Assembly (NCBI GenBank): GCA_026418455.1
Contig: JAOABH010000003.1
Span: 1 to 64,000 of the forward strand
Source: Hydrogenothermaceae bacterium
GTDB taxonomy: Bacteria > Aquificota > Aquificia > Aquificales > Hydrogenothermaceae
Length of the DNA: 64,000 nt
Direction of reading: 5' to 3'
The position numbers were made by a program, and so were the translations under genes. A model generated the notes under the pieces. That model made no database searches. It was given only the letters and a program-made list of their open reading frames with translations, and was not told the DNA's origin. Positions 1 through 8,708 of this stretch are shown piece after piece (positions within the stretch are counted from its first letter, which is position 1; each line of letters starts with the position of its first letter).

Positions 1-43
1 GCCGCCAACGTTCGCGCTGAGCCAGGATCAAACTCTCCAAAGG
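1..43 (-). rRNA. rrs: 16S rRNA, 5' end only
   Basis: The reverse complement reads AGAGTTTGATCCTGGCTCAG, the near-universal start of bacterial 16S rRNA, followed by a GCGAACG..GGCGGC block typical of the first 40 bases. The gene runs off the left edge of the window. By alignment to E. coli numbering the mature 5' end falls near position 43, which could be off by a few bases. Three consensus promoters lie directly upstream on the same strand, so this is the head of an rRNA operon. Confidence 0.97.
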
Positions 44-132
44 AATCTTTGGGGATCCTGTCTGTCTTAGTTCTCTTATTCAACTGCCAAGGTCCTTTAT
101 CTCAGCCGATTGGCTGTTAGAAACAGATAATC

Positions 133-161
133 AGTTTATCATAACTAACTTTCTTTGTCAA
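133..161 (-). promoter_or_regulatory. rRNA operon promoter P3 (proximal)
   Basis: On the minus strand there is a perfect -35 TTGACA (156-161), a 17-bp spacer and a TAAACT -10 (133-138). Transcription would start about 80-90 bases before the 16S 5' end. The leader between (44-132) contains a short AGCC/GGCT hairpin but no boxA that I can recognise. It is the third of three promoters with identical -35 and spacer. Confidence 0.75.
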
Positions 162-202
162 CTGCTTTTCTTATTCACTTCACCTTTCAAAAAGGGATAT
201 AT

Positions 203-231
203 AATATATCCTATTTCTTATCCTTTGTCAA
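203..231 (-). promoter_or_regulatory. rRNA operon promoter P2 (middle)
   Basis: On the minus strand a perfect TTGACA (226-231), a 17-bp spacer and TATATT (203-208) form a near-consensus sigma-70 promoter. It reads toward the 16S gene and lies 70 bp upstream of P3. Confidence 0.82.
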
Positions 232-290
232 GAGGTTTTATTTTCCTCTCCTCTTTCCTTACTTATTCGTTTTCCAAAAAACAGACATAC

Positions 291-319
291 AGTATATATT
301 ACTTTATTTATGTTGTCAA
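291..319 (-). promoter_or_regulatory. rRNA operon promoter P1 (distal)
   Basis: On the minus strand a perfect TTGACA (314-319), a 17-bp spacer and TATACT (291-296) form a near-consensus sigma-70 promoter. It lies 88 bp upstream of P2. Between 320 and 490 I see no gene or further promoter. Confidence 0.82.
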
Positions 320-490
320 GGGGGTTTCACAGGCTGTTTGAAAATTCAAAAAACAAGAATACATAAGCATTTGCAAGACAGCTGTTTTTAACATAATTAC
401 TGTAAGCAAAAATAAAACCCTTAGAAGAACCAGCAAGTTATATTTGCATATACATCTAAACTTGCTATGTAGTATATCTTTACTCTATCT

Positions 491-631
491 CTAATTTTTT
501 GACGATAGGATAAGTTCTTTTTCCTTAACATATTCACCATACTTTTTATCCATTTTGCCTATATGTCCAAGAAGCCAGCCCCAAGCCAGAGCAACAGCTT
601 CTTTAAAGGCCTGTGCATCACCTTCTTCTAT
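491..631 (-). pseudogene. Decayed C-terminal fragment of an unrecognised protein
   Basis: A 46-codon open stretch on the minus strand ends in TAG at 491. It encodes a well-formed amphipathic sequence that includes AFKEAVALAWGWLLGHIGKM and ends in VKEKELILSSKN. An in-frame TAA lies immediately upstream (632-634), and there is no start codon with a ribosome binding site; the only internal Met leaves about 20 residues. The composition looks like real protein rather than random translation, so it is probably the truncated tail of a lost gene stranded between the rRNA promoters and rnpB. I do not recognise the family. Confidence 0.4.
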
Positions 632-649
632 TTAGTGGATTAAATCAAA

Positions 650-677
650 TTGAAAATAATTTATTAAAGAATAAAAT
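650..677 (+). promoter_or_regulatory. Promoter of rnpB
   Basis: TTGAAA (650-655), a 16-bp spacer and TAAAAT (672-677) lie six bases before the first base of helix P1 of the RNase P RNA (684). That is the expected distance from a -10 element to a transcription start. Confidence 0.6.
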
Positions 678-683
678 ATTTAC

Positions 684-1030
684 TGCTACGGCTTTGAGTG
701 TGGCTACGGTATCTAATAGGATACCGAGGAAAGTCCGGACTCCACAGGGCAGGAAGCTGCCGAAAGGCAGGTGGGGGTGACCTCACAGATAGGGCCACAG
801 AAAACATACCGCCAATCCGCCTACCTGAAAAGGTAGGGACATGGAGGCAAGGGTGAAAAAGTGGGGTAAGAGCCCACTACCTGTGGTGGTGACATCACAG
901 GTTGGCAACCCTCTTCCGGAGTAATCCCAAGTAGGAAGGCGTTATTAGGCTTGCCCGGCCGAGCCTTCGGGTAGGGAGCTTAGATAAATTGCCACTAAAA
1001 CAGAATCCGGCTTACTCCAAAGCCGTAGCA
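684..1030 (+). ncRNA. rnpB: RNase P RNA, bacterial type A, apparently lacking P18
   Basis: This is the catalytic RNA of RNase P, which trims tRNA 5' leaders. The ends pair perfectly over 13 bp (TGCTACGGCTTTG at 684-696 with its complement at 1018-1030), forming P1. Conserved core segments are present: GAGGAAAGTCCGGACTCC near 736, an ACAGAAA segment near 797, and TAGATAAAT..ACAGAATCCGGCTTA near 983-1014. Between the P15-P17 region (about 940-980) and the TTAGATAAAT segment there is no room for the usual P18 hairpin; P18-less RNase P RNAs have been described in Aquificales. P1 followed by TTTTTATAATTTTT may also serve as terminator. The last 19 bases overlap the 3' end of the convergent gene at 1012-2838. 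Confidence 0.95.
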
Positions 1031-2838
1031 TTTTTATAATTTTTGTAAATTTGCCAAATATTTTTTTCAATATCATCTAAATTCTCCACTTTCTTAAAAC
1101 AGATTCTGTAATTACATAGATAAAAAACAGTTTTATCTACAAAAGGATAACCTAAATCTTCAATAAACTTTCTATCTTTATACTCTACAAACTGTATATA
1201 GTGATAGTATGGGAATATGGAAAATAATTTTTTAACAGAAATTTCTTTGTCCTTAGTATAACCAGCTATATGGGTGGTAATAGGTTGGTATAAATACATA
1301 AAATAGGAAAGAGCTGTAGATAAATTACCTTTTATTGGGAGTTTTTCAACTATGTTTTCCATACTTTTAAAGTACATTTCTTTTCCTGTAAATACGGATA
1401 GTTTATAGAGGGAAAATGATAACTGAGAATTTAACTCATAGATGTTGTCAATAAAAGAAATCTTATTTATATTAAAACTGGTTTCTCCATAATCTACATA
1501 AAGTCCAATCTCTTTTGAGTAATAATATTTTTGAAGTGTATTGAACAGATTTTCGGCTATTTTTAGATACTGTAAATCTCCGGTTGTCTGGTAGTAATCT
1601 AATAATAGTTGCAAAAAATAGACTTGATTTGAAAGATAGAAAGCTTTTATTCTGTTAGAATGAATAATTCCTTTTTCTGTAAATGCTTCTTTTGTTAATT
1701 TTTGTATTAGTTTAGTGGCTAATTTAAAATCTTCTTTTGAATTATTGAAAATATAAGAGTATAAAAGAGCATCTGCAAAAAGAGCATTTGTTCCATAGTA
1801 TATGTTTTTTTCAATATTTGGAGAATATCCTAAAGTTCTCTCTATAATTTTCCTTCCTTCTAAATCTTTTGAGAAATAGTCTTCTCCTTTCATAAGTATA
1901 GTTCCTTTTTCATCTATAATATCAGCACCTTGTGAATTATAAAAATATCCGGACTTTTCATCGTACAACTTCTTTTTTGTGAAATTTATCAGCTGATTTG
2001 CATATTCAAGGAAGTTTTTATTCTTAAAAAGTGCATAGCTATTAAAATAAAGTATAGAAAGTTTAGCTTGATCTTTAAGAAGTTTTTCATAATGAGGTTG
2101 TGTCCAGAACTCATCTACACTGTATCTAAATATCCCTCCTTCTTCCTTATCTATAAGATTAGAATATGCATCTAATGTTTTTACTGTTAACTTTTTAGCA
2201 TCTTCATCGCTAAATATAACATAATAAATCATTAAGAAATAAGGAAGATCTATCTCCGGAAATTTTGGAGAGCCTTTAATTCCTCCGTATTGATAATCGT
2301 AAACCATTTTTATGTAGGTATAGTTTTTTATAATTTCAGATTGATCTATCTTTTTTCTTGCCAACATCTTTCTGGTAATATCTGATCTAAGATTACTTTC
2401 AAGTTCGTTTCTTTGAGCTTCTCTTTCTATCTCTTCCTTTGATAATCTTGTATAGTGAAGTAATAATTTTTTCATATCTTCTGGAGGAATATATATACCT
2501 CCAAATATAACTTTTCCATTTTTATCAAGTATAACTGTTGAAGGAAGTCCTCCTTGGTTGTATATCTTATTTATATCTGGTCTTTCTTCGGCATCTACTC
2601 TTATAGGAATGTAATATTTTTTTATCATTTCTACAACCTCTTTATCTCTATAAGTTGTGTTTTCCATAACATTACACCAATGACACCACTGAGCATATAT
2701 GTCTAGAATAATTAGTTTGTTTTCATCTTTTGCCCTCTTAATACCATCTTCAAAAGAAAGCCAATGTATCTCAGACTTGGATTGACAAGATGTTGAGAAA
2801 AAGAAAGAAATAACAAAAAAGTATAAAAATACCTTCAT
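1012..2838 (-). CDS. Thioredoxin-fold DUF255/YyaL-like lipoprotein
   Basis: A 608-residue protein with a hydrophobic N-terminus ending in a lipobox-like STSC (Cys18), so probably a membrane-anchored lipoprotein. An N-terminal thioredoxin-like domain carries the C52-H-W-C55 redox motif in the context QWCHWCNVME, the hallmark of the DUF255 (YyaL, SPATA20) family. The long C-terminal part (from about residue 160) matches the helical six-hairpin region of that family; its activity is not established. The ATG start has an AGGTGA ribosome binding site. The last codons (..ATALE-stop) are encoded by the complement of rnpB helix P1. It stands alone, divergent from trmD. Confidence 0.85.
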   Translation of the reverse strand: MKVFLYFFVISFFFSTSCQSKSEIHWLSFEDGIKRAKDENKLIILDIYAQWCHWCNVMENTTYRDKEVVEMIKKYYIPIRVDAEERPDINKIYNQGGLPSTVILDKNGKVIFGGIYIPPEDMKKLLLHYTRLSKEEIEREAQRNELESNLRSDITRKMLARKKIDQSEIIKNYTYIKMVYDYQYGGIKGSPKFPEIDLPYFLMIYYVIFSDEDAKKLTVKTLDAYSNLIDKEEGGIFRYSVDEFWTQPHYEKLLKDQAKLSILYFNSYALFKNKNFLEYANQLINFTKKKLYDEKSGYFYNSQGADIIDEKGTILMKGEDYFSKDLEGRKIIERTLGYSPNIEKNIYYGTNALFADALLYSYIFNNSKEDFKLATKLIQKLTKEAFTEKGIIHSNRIKAFYLSNQVYFLQLLLDYYQTTGDLQYLKIAENLFNTLQKYYYSKEIGLYVDYGETSFNINKISFIDNIYELNSQLSFSLYKLSVFTGKEMYFKSMENIVEKLPIKGNLSTALSYFMYLYQPITTHIAGYTKDKEISVKKLFSIFPYYHYIQFVEYKDRKFIEDLGYPFVDKTVFYLCNYRICFKKVENLDDIEKNIWQIYKNYKNATALE

Positions 2839-2888
2839 AATTCACCTGCTTATTGAAAATTCTTCTCCTAAATATAATATATAATCTC

Positions 2889-2916
2889 TTTAAAGGAATT
2901 CAAAGATGTTTATAAT
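2889..2916 (+). promoter_or_regulatory. Possible promoter of the trmD-hsp20-lon operon
   Basis: TTTAAA (2889-2894), a 16-bp spacer and a perfect TATAAT (2911-2916) lie about 30 bases before the TTG start of trmD. The -10 is convincing and the -35 is weak. Confidence 0.4.
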
Positions 2917-2945
2917 ATTTTTAAAAATCCTTAAGGGAATTTAAG

Positions 2946-3710
2946 TTGAAGATTTATATTTTTACAATTTTCCCAGAATACTTCGAATGTTTCAAGAACT
3001 ATGGAATAGTATCAAAAGCGATAAAACAAGGTAAGGTTGAGATAGAAACTGTCAATTTAAGGGACTTTACCAAAGATAGACACAGAACTGTCGATGATGT
3101 GGTTTATGGTGGTGGTCCAGGAATGTTACTAAAACCAGAACCAATCTTTGAAGCCTATGACTATCTAAAATCAAAAGGTGTAAATCCTTATACGCTTATA
3201 ACAGAACCTTGGGGAGAGAAATTTAACCAAGATAAGGCAAAAGCGTTATCTAAAAAAGAAGAGATACTTATAATATGTGGAAGATATGAAGGTGTAGATG
3301 AGAGAGTAAAGGTATTAGTAGATGAAGAGGTCTCTATAGGAGATTTTATACTCAGTGGAGGAGAGCCTGCAGTTTTGGTTATAATGGATGCTGTAATTAG
3401 ACTACTTCCTGAAGTTTTATCAGATGAAAAAAGTAAGGAGATAGATTCTTTTAGTGATGGACTTATAGGATACTCTAACTACACAAGACCTTATGAGTAT
3501 AGGGGCATGAAGGTGCCAGATGTACTTCTTTCAGGAAATCATAAATTAATTCAACTTTACAGAAGATGGGATCAACTTCAAAAAACTTTAAAAAAACGAC
3601 CTGATTTACTTGAAAAGGCAAATTTAAGCGATATAGATAAAAAAATGTTAAACTATATTATATATGGTAAATCTTTTGAGGATTTTTTAAAAGAGGAAAA
3701 GGTTGATTGA
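2946..3710 (+). CDS. trmD: tRNA (guanine-N1-)-methyltransferase
   Basis: Methylates N1 of G37 in tRNAs with a G at position 36, using S-adenosylmethionine, which prevents +1 frameshifting. The family signature DDVVYGGGPGMLLKPEP (about residues 50-66) and the SAM-binding trefoil-knot loop region IGDFILSGGEPA (about 131-142) are both present, as is the C-terminal YRRWDQLQKT helix region. Length 254 aa is normal for TrmD. It starts with TTG after an AAGGGA site; the N-terminal MKIYIFTIFPEYF supports this start. It is the first gene of a run that continues with hsp20 and lon, and overlaps hsp20 by 8 bp. Confidence 0.96.
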   Translation: MKIYIFTIFPEYFECFKNYGIVSKAIKQGKVEIETVNLRDFTKDRHRTVDDVVYGGGPGMLLKPEPIFEAYDYLKSKGVNPYTLITEPWGEKFNQDKAKALSKKEEILIICGRYEGVDERVKVLVDEEVSIGDFILSGGEPAVLVIMDAVIRLLPEVLSDEKSKEIDSFSDGLIGYSNYTRPYEYRGMKVPDVLLSGNHKLIQLYRRWDQLQKTLKKRPDLLEKANLSDIDKKMLNYIIYGKSFEDFLKEEKVD

Positions 3711-4035
3711 TATTAAGATACCTGTTGACATTATTGAGAATGAAGATGGTTTTATAGTGGTTGCAGATTTGCCCGGCATAGATAAAAAAGATATTCAAAT
3801 AACAGGTTCTGAGAGTAGTATAACTATAAAAGCTGTAAGAAAACCTATAGAAAATGGCAAATACTTGATTGTAGAGAGGTTTTCCGGAATAATAGGTAGA
3901 ACTATCAGATTTAAGGAGTATATAGATATAGCCCAGTCTAAAGGAGTTTTGGACAATGGTGTTTTAAAGATATATATACCAAAAGCAAAAAATCATTTTA
4001 TAATAGATAGTTGTTTTCAAATCATCATTCTCTAA
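3703..4035 (+). CDS. Small heat-shock protein (Hsp20/alpha-crystallin family)
   Basis: A 110-residue protein that is nearly all alpha-crystallin domain. It opens with a short segment, then DGFIVVADLPGIDKKDIQIT and ends with a GVLDNGVLKIYIPKA strand, the typical Hsp20 C-terminal beta pair. Such proteins hold unfolding clients for refolding or degradation. The N-terminal arm is very short and there is no IXI motif in its usual context; the tail is instead hydrophobic (FIIDSCFQIIIL). The TTG start overlaps the trmD stop and follows AGAGGAAAAGG. Placement directly before lon suggests a shared proteostasis transcript. Confidence 0.88.
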   Translation: MIDIKIPVDIIENEDGFIVVADLPGIDKKDIQITGSESSITIKAVRKPIENGKYLIVERFSGIIGRTIRFKEYIDIAQSKGVLDNGVLKIYIPKAKNHFIIDSCFQIIIL

Positions 4036-4053
4036 AAACCTTAGGAGGTGTGT

Positions 4054-6474
4054 ATGCTCCCTTTCGATGAAGAAAAAAAGTTAGAGCTTCCAAGCTCATA
4101 TCCCCTGATACCAACAAGGGATATTGTTATATTTCCTTTCATGGTATTTCCACTATTTATAGGAAGAGATTTTTCTATAAAAGCTATAGAAGAAGCTATA
4201 GAAAATAACGATAGGTATATATTCCTGGCACTTCAGAAGGATAAAGATATAGAAGTACCTACAAAAAAAGATATTTATCAGATAGGGGTAGTTGCCAACA
4301 TCATTAGAATGATGAAATTAGAAGATGGTAGAGTTAAGATATTAGTCCAGGGAATAAGTAGAGGAAAGATAAAAAAGTTATACAAACAGAATGATTACTA
4401 CAGAGTAGATGTTGAAGTGATTGAAGATGAATATCCAGAAATGCTGAAATCCGAAGAGTACCTTGAAGTAGAAGCTCTTGTAAATTCCCTTAAAGACCTG
4501 ATAGATAAAGCTGTTTCCTTGGGAAAACAGATAGCTCCGGATTTGGTAGATATAATAAAATCCATAGATGAAGCGGGAAGACTTGCAGATCTTGTTGCAT
4601 CAATACTTAACATAAAGGCAGAAGAGGCTCAGGATATCCTTGAGATAATTGATCCTATAGATAGACTATACGTTGTCCACGATAAAATGATAAAAGAGGT
4701 AGCACTCTTAGAGATACAGAACAAGATAAGAGTTGCTGCAAGAGAGGCTATTGAGAAAGACCAAAGGGAGTATTTCTTAAGACAGCAGATAAAGGCTATA
4801 CAGGAAGAGCTTGGAGAAAAGGACGAAAGAAAAGAGGAGATAGAAAATTACCGTAAGAAGATAGATCAATCCGGAATGCCAGAGCAGGTGAGAGAAGAAG
4901 CTGAAAAACAGCTAAAGAGACTTGAAAAGATGCATCCGGATTCAGCTGAAGCAGGAGTGATTAGAACTTACTTAGACTGGCTTGTTGAACTTCCTTGGAA
5001 CAAGAGAACAAAAGACAAGTTAGATTTAAAGCTTGCAAAAGAAATATTAGATAAAGATCATTACGATTTAGAGAAGATAAAAGAGAGAATATTAGAATAT
5101 TTAGCGGTTTTAAAACTAAAAAAAGAAAAGACAAAAGACAGGTCTATAAAAGGACCTATACTATGTTTTGTGGGACCTCCGGGTGTTGGTAAAACATCTC
5201 TTGGAAGATCTATAGCAGAGTCCCTTGGAAGAAAGTTTGTAAGGATATCTCTTGGTGGAGTAAGAGATGAGGCGGAGATAAGGGGACACAGAAGAACCTA
5301 TGTTGGAGCTTTACCGGGTAAAATAATACAGGCTATAAAACAAGCAGGAACAAAGAATCCAGTAATAATGCTTGATGAAGTTGATAAGATAGGAGCAGAT
5401 TTCAGGGGAGATCCTTCTGCGGCACTACTTGAAGTTTTAGATCCGGAACAAAATAAAGAATTCGTTGATCACTACTTAGCGGTTCCTTTTGACCTGTCTG
5501 AAGTTATGTTTATATGTACTGCAAACAGATCTGATACCATTCCAAGACCTCTACTTGACAGAATGGAAGTTATAAGACTCTCTGGATACTCAGAAGAAGA
5601 GAAAGTTATGATAGCTAAGAAATATCTCATTCCAAAACAGTTGAAAGAAAATGGCTTAGATGAGGAAACTGTCCAATTTACAGATAAGGCTATACAGTTT
5701 ATAATCAGAGGATACACGAGGGAAGCTGGAGTAAGAAATTTAGAAAGAAGAATAGGATCTATAATAAGGAAGATAGCAAAAGAGATAGTAGAGAAAGGTA
5801 AGAAAAAACAGTATAAAGTAACACCTTCTTTAGTGAAGAAGATGTTGGGAGCTCCTTTATACACTCCGGAAAAAGAAGAAAAAGCAGAAGTAGGAGTAGT
5901 TACTGGTCTTGCTTGGACAGAAGTTGGTGGTGAGATTTTAAAGATAGAAGCTACAAAAATGCCTGGCAAGGGAGGATTAATACTTACAGGTTCTCTTGGA
6001 GATGTTATGAAGGAATCAGCAAAAGCTGCTTACTCCTATGTAAAATCAAAAGCAGAGGAATACGGTATAAATCCAGAAGATTTCAATAAATACGATATAC
6101 ACGTCCACGTTCCAGCCGGTGCAATACCTAAAGATGGACCTTCTGCTGGTATAGCAATAGCAACAGCAATCATGTCTATATTTACAAATAGACCTGTAAA
6201 ACCTGATGTAGCCATGACAGGAGAGATAACTTTAAGAGGCAAGGTTTTACCAATAGGTGGACTTAAAGAGAAGATATTGGCAGCAAAAAGAGCCGGCATA
6301 AAAACGGTTATACTACCAAAAGACAATAAAGAAGAAGTGATGGAAGATCTTCCAGAGTATGTTAGAAAAGCTGTAGATCTTGTTTTTGTTGAGAATGTAG
6401 ATGAAGTTTTCAAAATAGCTTTAGAAGAACCTATAAAGGATACAGAAGTTGGCGATTCGAAAAGCAGTAGTTAA
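4054..6474 (+). CDS. lon: ATP-dependent protease Lon (La)
   Basis: A cytoplasmic AAA+ serine protease that degrades misfolded and regulatory proteins. The order is N-terminal substrate domain (from [21 protein letters not shown]), a helical linker, an AAA+ module with Walker [10 protein letters not shown] and Walker B-type [11 protein letters not shown], then the Lon protease domain with the catalytic Ser in [14 protein letters not shown] and a Lys in the later [15 protein letters not shown] segment. About 806 aa, normal for LonA. I place the start at the ATG at 4054, five bases after AGGAGG at 4043-4048, rather than at the GTG at 4048, which lies inside that site. Confidence 0.97.
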   Translation: MLPFDEEKKLELPSSYPLIPTRDIVIFPFMVFPLFIGRDFSIKAIEEAIENNDRYIFLALQKDKDIEVPTKKDIYQIGVVANIIRMMKLEDGRVKILVQGISRGKIKKLYKQNDYYRVDVEVIEDEYPEMLKSEEYLEVEALVNSLKDLIDKAVSLGKQIAPDLVDIIKSIDEAGRLADLVASILNIKAEEAQDILEIIDPIDRLYVVHDKMIKEVALLEIQNKIRVAAREAIEKDQREYFLRQQIKAIQEELGEKDERKEEIENYRKKIDQSGMPEQVREEAEKQLKRLEKMHPDSAEAGVIRTYLDWLVELPWNKRTKDKLDLKLAKEILDKDHYDLEKIKERILEYLAVLKLKKEKTKDRSIKGPILCFVGPPGVGKTSLGRSIAESLGRKFVRISLGGVRDEAEIRGHRRTYVGALPGKIIQAIKQAGTKNPVIMLDEVDKIGADFRGDPSAALLEVLDPEQNKEFVDHYLAVPFDLSEVMFICTANRSDTIPRPLLDRMEVIRLSGYSEEEKVMIAKKYLIPKQLKENGLDEETVQFTDKAIQFIIRGYTREAGVRNLERRIGSIIRKIAKEIVEKGKKKQYKVTPSLVKKMLGAPLYTPEKEEKAEVGVVTGLAWTEVGGEILKIEATKMPGKGGLILTGSLGDVMKESAKAAYSYVKSKAEEYGINPEDFNKYDIHVHVPAGAIPKDGPSAGIAIATAIMSIFTNRPVKPDVAMTGEITLRGKVLPIGGLKEKILAAKRAGIKTVILPKDNKEEVMEDLPEYVRKAVDLVFVENVDEVFKIALEEPIKDTEVGDSKSSS

Positions 6475-6904
6475 AGATGCACCACAAATATTTAAAATCT
6501 TACAGTATTTTGCATTGAAAGAGGTTTTACTTCCAAGAAGCTTAAACAGTATATATGAGAATATAAGGGACTTTTTTGTTTACGAAGATGAGGGTAAAAT
6601 TGTTGGAGTAGGTTCATTGCATATATACTGGGAAGATTTAGCAGAGATAAAGTCCTTAGCAGTTGAAGAAAATTATCAATATAAGAAGATAGGTAGCCAG
6701 ATAGTTAAAGCCTGTTTAGAGGAAGCTAAGGAACTTGGAATAAAACAAGTTTTTGCACTAACCTATGTTCCCGAATTTTTTGAAAAATTGGGATTTAAAA
6801 TTACGGATAAATCTCTCTTTCCACAGAAAGTTTGGACAGAATGTATACACTGTGTAAAGTTTAATGATTGTAAAGAAATACCTGTCTCCATAAGGTTAGA
6901 TTAA
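6449..6904 (+). CDS. ArgA-like short N-acetyltransferase (GNAT family)
   Basis: A 151-residue GNAT-fold acetyltransferase. The acetyl-CoA-binding region falls around [28 protein letters not shown] (residues about 71-98). The tail [21 protein letters not shown], with its Cys-rich CxxC..C pattern, is characteristic of short ArgA-type N-acetylglutamate synthases, so the likely role is the first step of arginine synthesis from glutamate. argH is in the same window. It starts with TTG inside the end of lon (26-bp overlap) after an AAGGA site, and its stop overlaps the next start by one base. Substrate assignment is by family resemblance only. Confidence 0.78.
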   Translation: MAIRKAVVKDAPQIFKILQYFALKEVLLPRSLNSIYENIRDFFVYEDEGKIVGVGSLHIYWEDLAEIKSLAVEENYQYKKIGSQIVKACLEEAKELGIKQVFALTYVPEFFEKLGFKITDKSLFPQKVWTECIHCVKFNDCKEIPVSIRLD

Positions 6905-7539
6905 TGAAAAAACATATATATTTAATGAGACATGGAGAAAGTGAATATAATGCAAAAAAGATAGTTCAAGGACATATAGACACATCTCTTACAGAGATAG
7001 GTTTTAAGCAAGCAAAACTTGCTGGAGAGTTTTTAAAAGATAAAGGTATAAAGAAAGTTATATCTTCTGACCTGAAAAGAGCATACCAGACAGCAAAAAT
7101 AGTCTCGGAAATTTTAAATGTAGCTTTACTAACCGATAACAGGATAAGAGAGATGCATTTTGGGACATGGGAAGGTATGAGTTACGACTATATATATCAA
7201 AATCATATAGAAGATTTTCATAATTGGCTTTCTAATCCTGTGAAATATCCTCTTCCAAAACAGGAAAGTATAGAGAGCTTTGAGAAAAGGTTAAAACTGT
7301 TTTTGGAAGATGTATCTAATCATGATGAAGATAATATTCTTGTAGTTGGACACGGAGGTTCAATACAGGGACTTTTATGTATATCTTTTGGAATATCTTT
7401 TGAAAATCTTTGGAAATTTAAACATAACAACACTGGTATATCTCTTATAGAAGTAAAAAATGGAGAATTTGAAGTTAAATTTATTAATATGTCCTATCAT
7501 CTTGAAAAAATGGAAGAAAAGAGTATAGTAATGCTTTAA
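6904..7539 (+). CDS. Histidine phosphatase superfamily protein (phosphoglycerate mutase-like)
   Basis: A 211-residue protein with the catalytic LMRHGESEYN motif at residues 7-16, the SSDLKRAYQTA region and a second catalytic His in VVGHGGSIQGL. The family transfers phosphate through a phospho-histidine. Possible substrates include 3-phosphoglycerate, alpha-ribazole phosphate and phosphoserine; a metal-independent phosphoserine phosphatase of this fold is known in the related Hydrogenobacter, so that role is plausible but not proven. Its ATG overlaps the stop of the acetyltransferase gene. Confidence 0.85.
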   Translation: MKKHIYLMRHGESEYNAKKIVQGHIDTSLTEIGFKQAKLAGEFLKDKGIKKVISSDLKRAYQTAKIVSEILNVALLTDNRIREMHFGTWEGMSYDYIYQNHIEDFHNWLSNPVKYPLPKQESIESFEKRLKLFLEDVSNHDEDNILVVGHGGSIQGLLCISFGISFENLWKFKHNNTGISLIEVKNGEFEVKFINMSYHLEKMEEKSIVML

Positions 7540-7561
7540 ATCTTCATGGGAGGTCTATCTG

Positions 7562-8683
7562 ATGGAAGAAATCATAGTTTTGAAAAATAAGCACAGAAAT
7601 AACTATTTAGAAGCATTTATTGTTTCTCTATTAATCGTAGGGCTTGTATCTGGTTTAACAGCTTTATCTATCCTATCAGGGAAAATTAGTAATGTTCTAA
7701 TATTCCAGATAGCAGGTTTTATATACGGTATATCTGCTTTATTGTATATATTCCAATTTTTCTTTAAAAACGAAAAAGTTGGTAAAATAGCTACTTTAAC
7801 TGCATTTTTAGGTTGGCTTACCTCAACGGTAGGACTTTTTGTAAGAGGTATAGAATCATACAACTTAGGGATATTTCATCCACCTTGGACAAATCTTTAT
7901 GAGTCTTTAATGTTTTTCCCTTGGCTTGCTGTTGGACTTTACTTGTATATAGAAAAAGAGTATAAGACAAGATTTATTGGAGCATTTTTCTTGCCGATAG
8001 TTGCCTTTTTGGTTATATGGGGACATAAATTTAACACAGATATAAATCCTCTTGTACCGGCATTAAGAAGTTATTGGTTATATCTCCATGTGATAGCATC
8101 TTTTATTGGTTATGCTGGATTTACTGTAGCTTTTGGATCTTCTTTTGCTTATTTAATAAAAGAAAACTTTAAGGAAGATGTGAAAGTAACTCCTCTACAT
8201 ATAGGAGGCTTTATTTTATCAGGTATAATGAGTTTAGTTTTTGGCTATTTGACACTACACGGTGCTAAAGATATAAAAACTTTAATATTTGGAATTATAT
8301 TTGTGGTTGTTTTAATAAGTTTTCTTTATTTTGCTACATTTGTTTTAAAACCAATAGGAAAAGCATTACCTACAGAAAATATACTTTCTGAAATAGCATT
8401 CAAGGCTGTTGCTATATCTTTCCCAATATGGACTGCTTCTATAATGCTTGGTGGAGCTTGGGCTAACGAAGCTTGGGGAAGTTATTGGAGCTGGGATCCA
8501 AAAGAAACTTGGGCTTTGATTGTTTGGTTATTCTTTGCAGCATACATACATGGTAAAACCATAGGTAAATGGAAAGGAAAAACCTCTGCATGGATAGCAG
8601 TAGCCGGATTTATCATGCTTTTGATATGTTATTTTGGTGTAAATCTATACTTCCCTGGACTACACAGTTACGCAACAGAATAA
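7562..8683 (+). CDS. ccsA: Cytochrome c biogenesis protein CcsA/ResC-like
   Basis: A 373-residue multi-spanning membrane protein of system II cytochrome c maturation, which delivers heme to the outer face of the membrane for attachment to CxxCH motifs. The tryptophan-rich WWD signature WGSYWSWDPKETWALIVW is intact near residues 302-319, and conserved His residues occur before and after it (for example HVIASFIGYAGF and AAYIHGKTIG). It starts at ATG after GGGAGGTC. The product would serve cytochromes such as the diheme peroxidase at 22073. A second, shorter and degenerate relative lies at 57149. Confidence 0.93.
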   Translation: MEEIIVLKNKHRNNYLEAFIVSLLIVGLVSGLTALSILSGKISNVLIFQIAGFIYGISALLYIFQFFFKNEKVGKIATLTAFLGWLTSTVGLFVRGIESYNLGIFHPPWTNLYESLMFFPWLAVGLYLYIEKEYKTRFIGAFFLPIVAFLVIWGHKFNTDINPLVPALRSYWLYLHVIASFIGYAGFTVAFGSSFAYLIKENFKEDVKVTPLHIGGFILSGIMSLVFGYLTLHGAKDIKTLIFGIIFVVVLISFLYFATFVLKPIGKALPTENILSEIAFKAVAISFPIWTASIMLGGAWANEAWGSYWSWDPKETWALIVWLFFAAYIHGKTIGKWKGKTSAWIAVAGFIMLLICYFGVNLYFPGLHSYATE

Positions 8684-8691
8684 TACATATG

Positions 8692-8708
8692 GACGGCTTT
8701 TAGCCGTC
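8692..8708. terminator. Hairpin terminator overlapping the ispD stop codon
   Basis: A GACGGC/GCCGTC stem with a TTTTA loop is followed on the plus strand by TTCCTTT. It lies between ccsA and the convergent ispD, whose TAA stop (8700-8702) is in the loop, so one element can serve both strands. Confidence 0.65.

Noticed and set aside
155-391. A 78-codon plus-strand frame in the rRNA promoter region
   Set aside because: It runs through all upstream rRNA promoter elements, has no ribosome binding site and its Phe-rich composition reflects AT-rich DNA.
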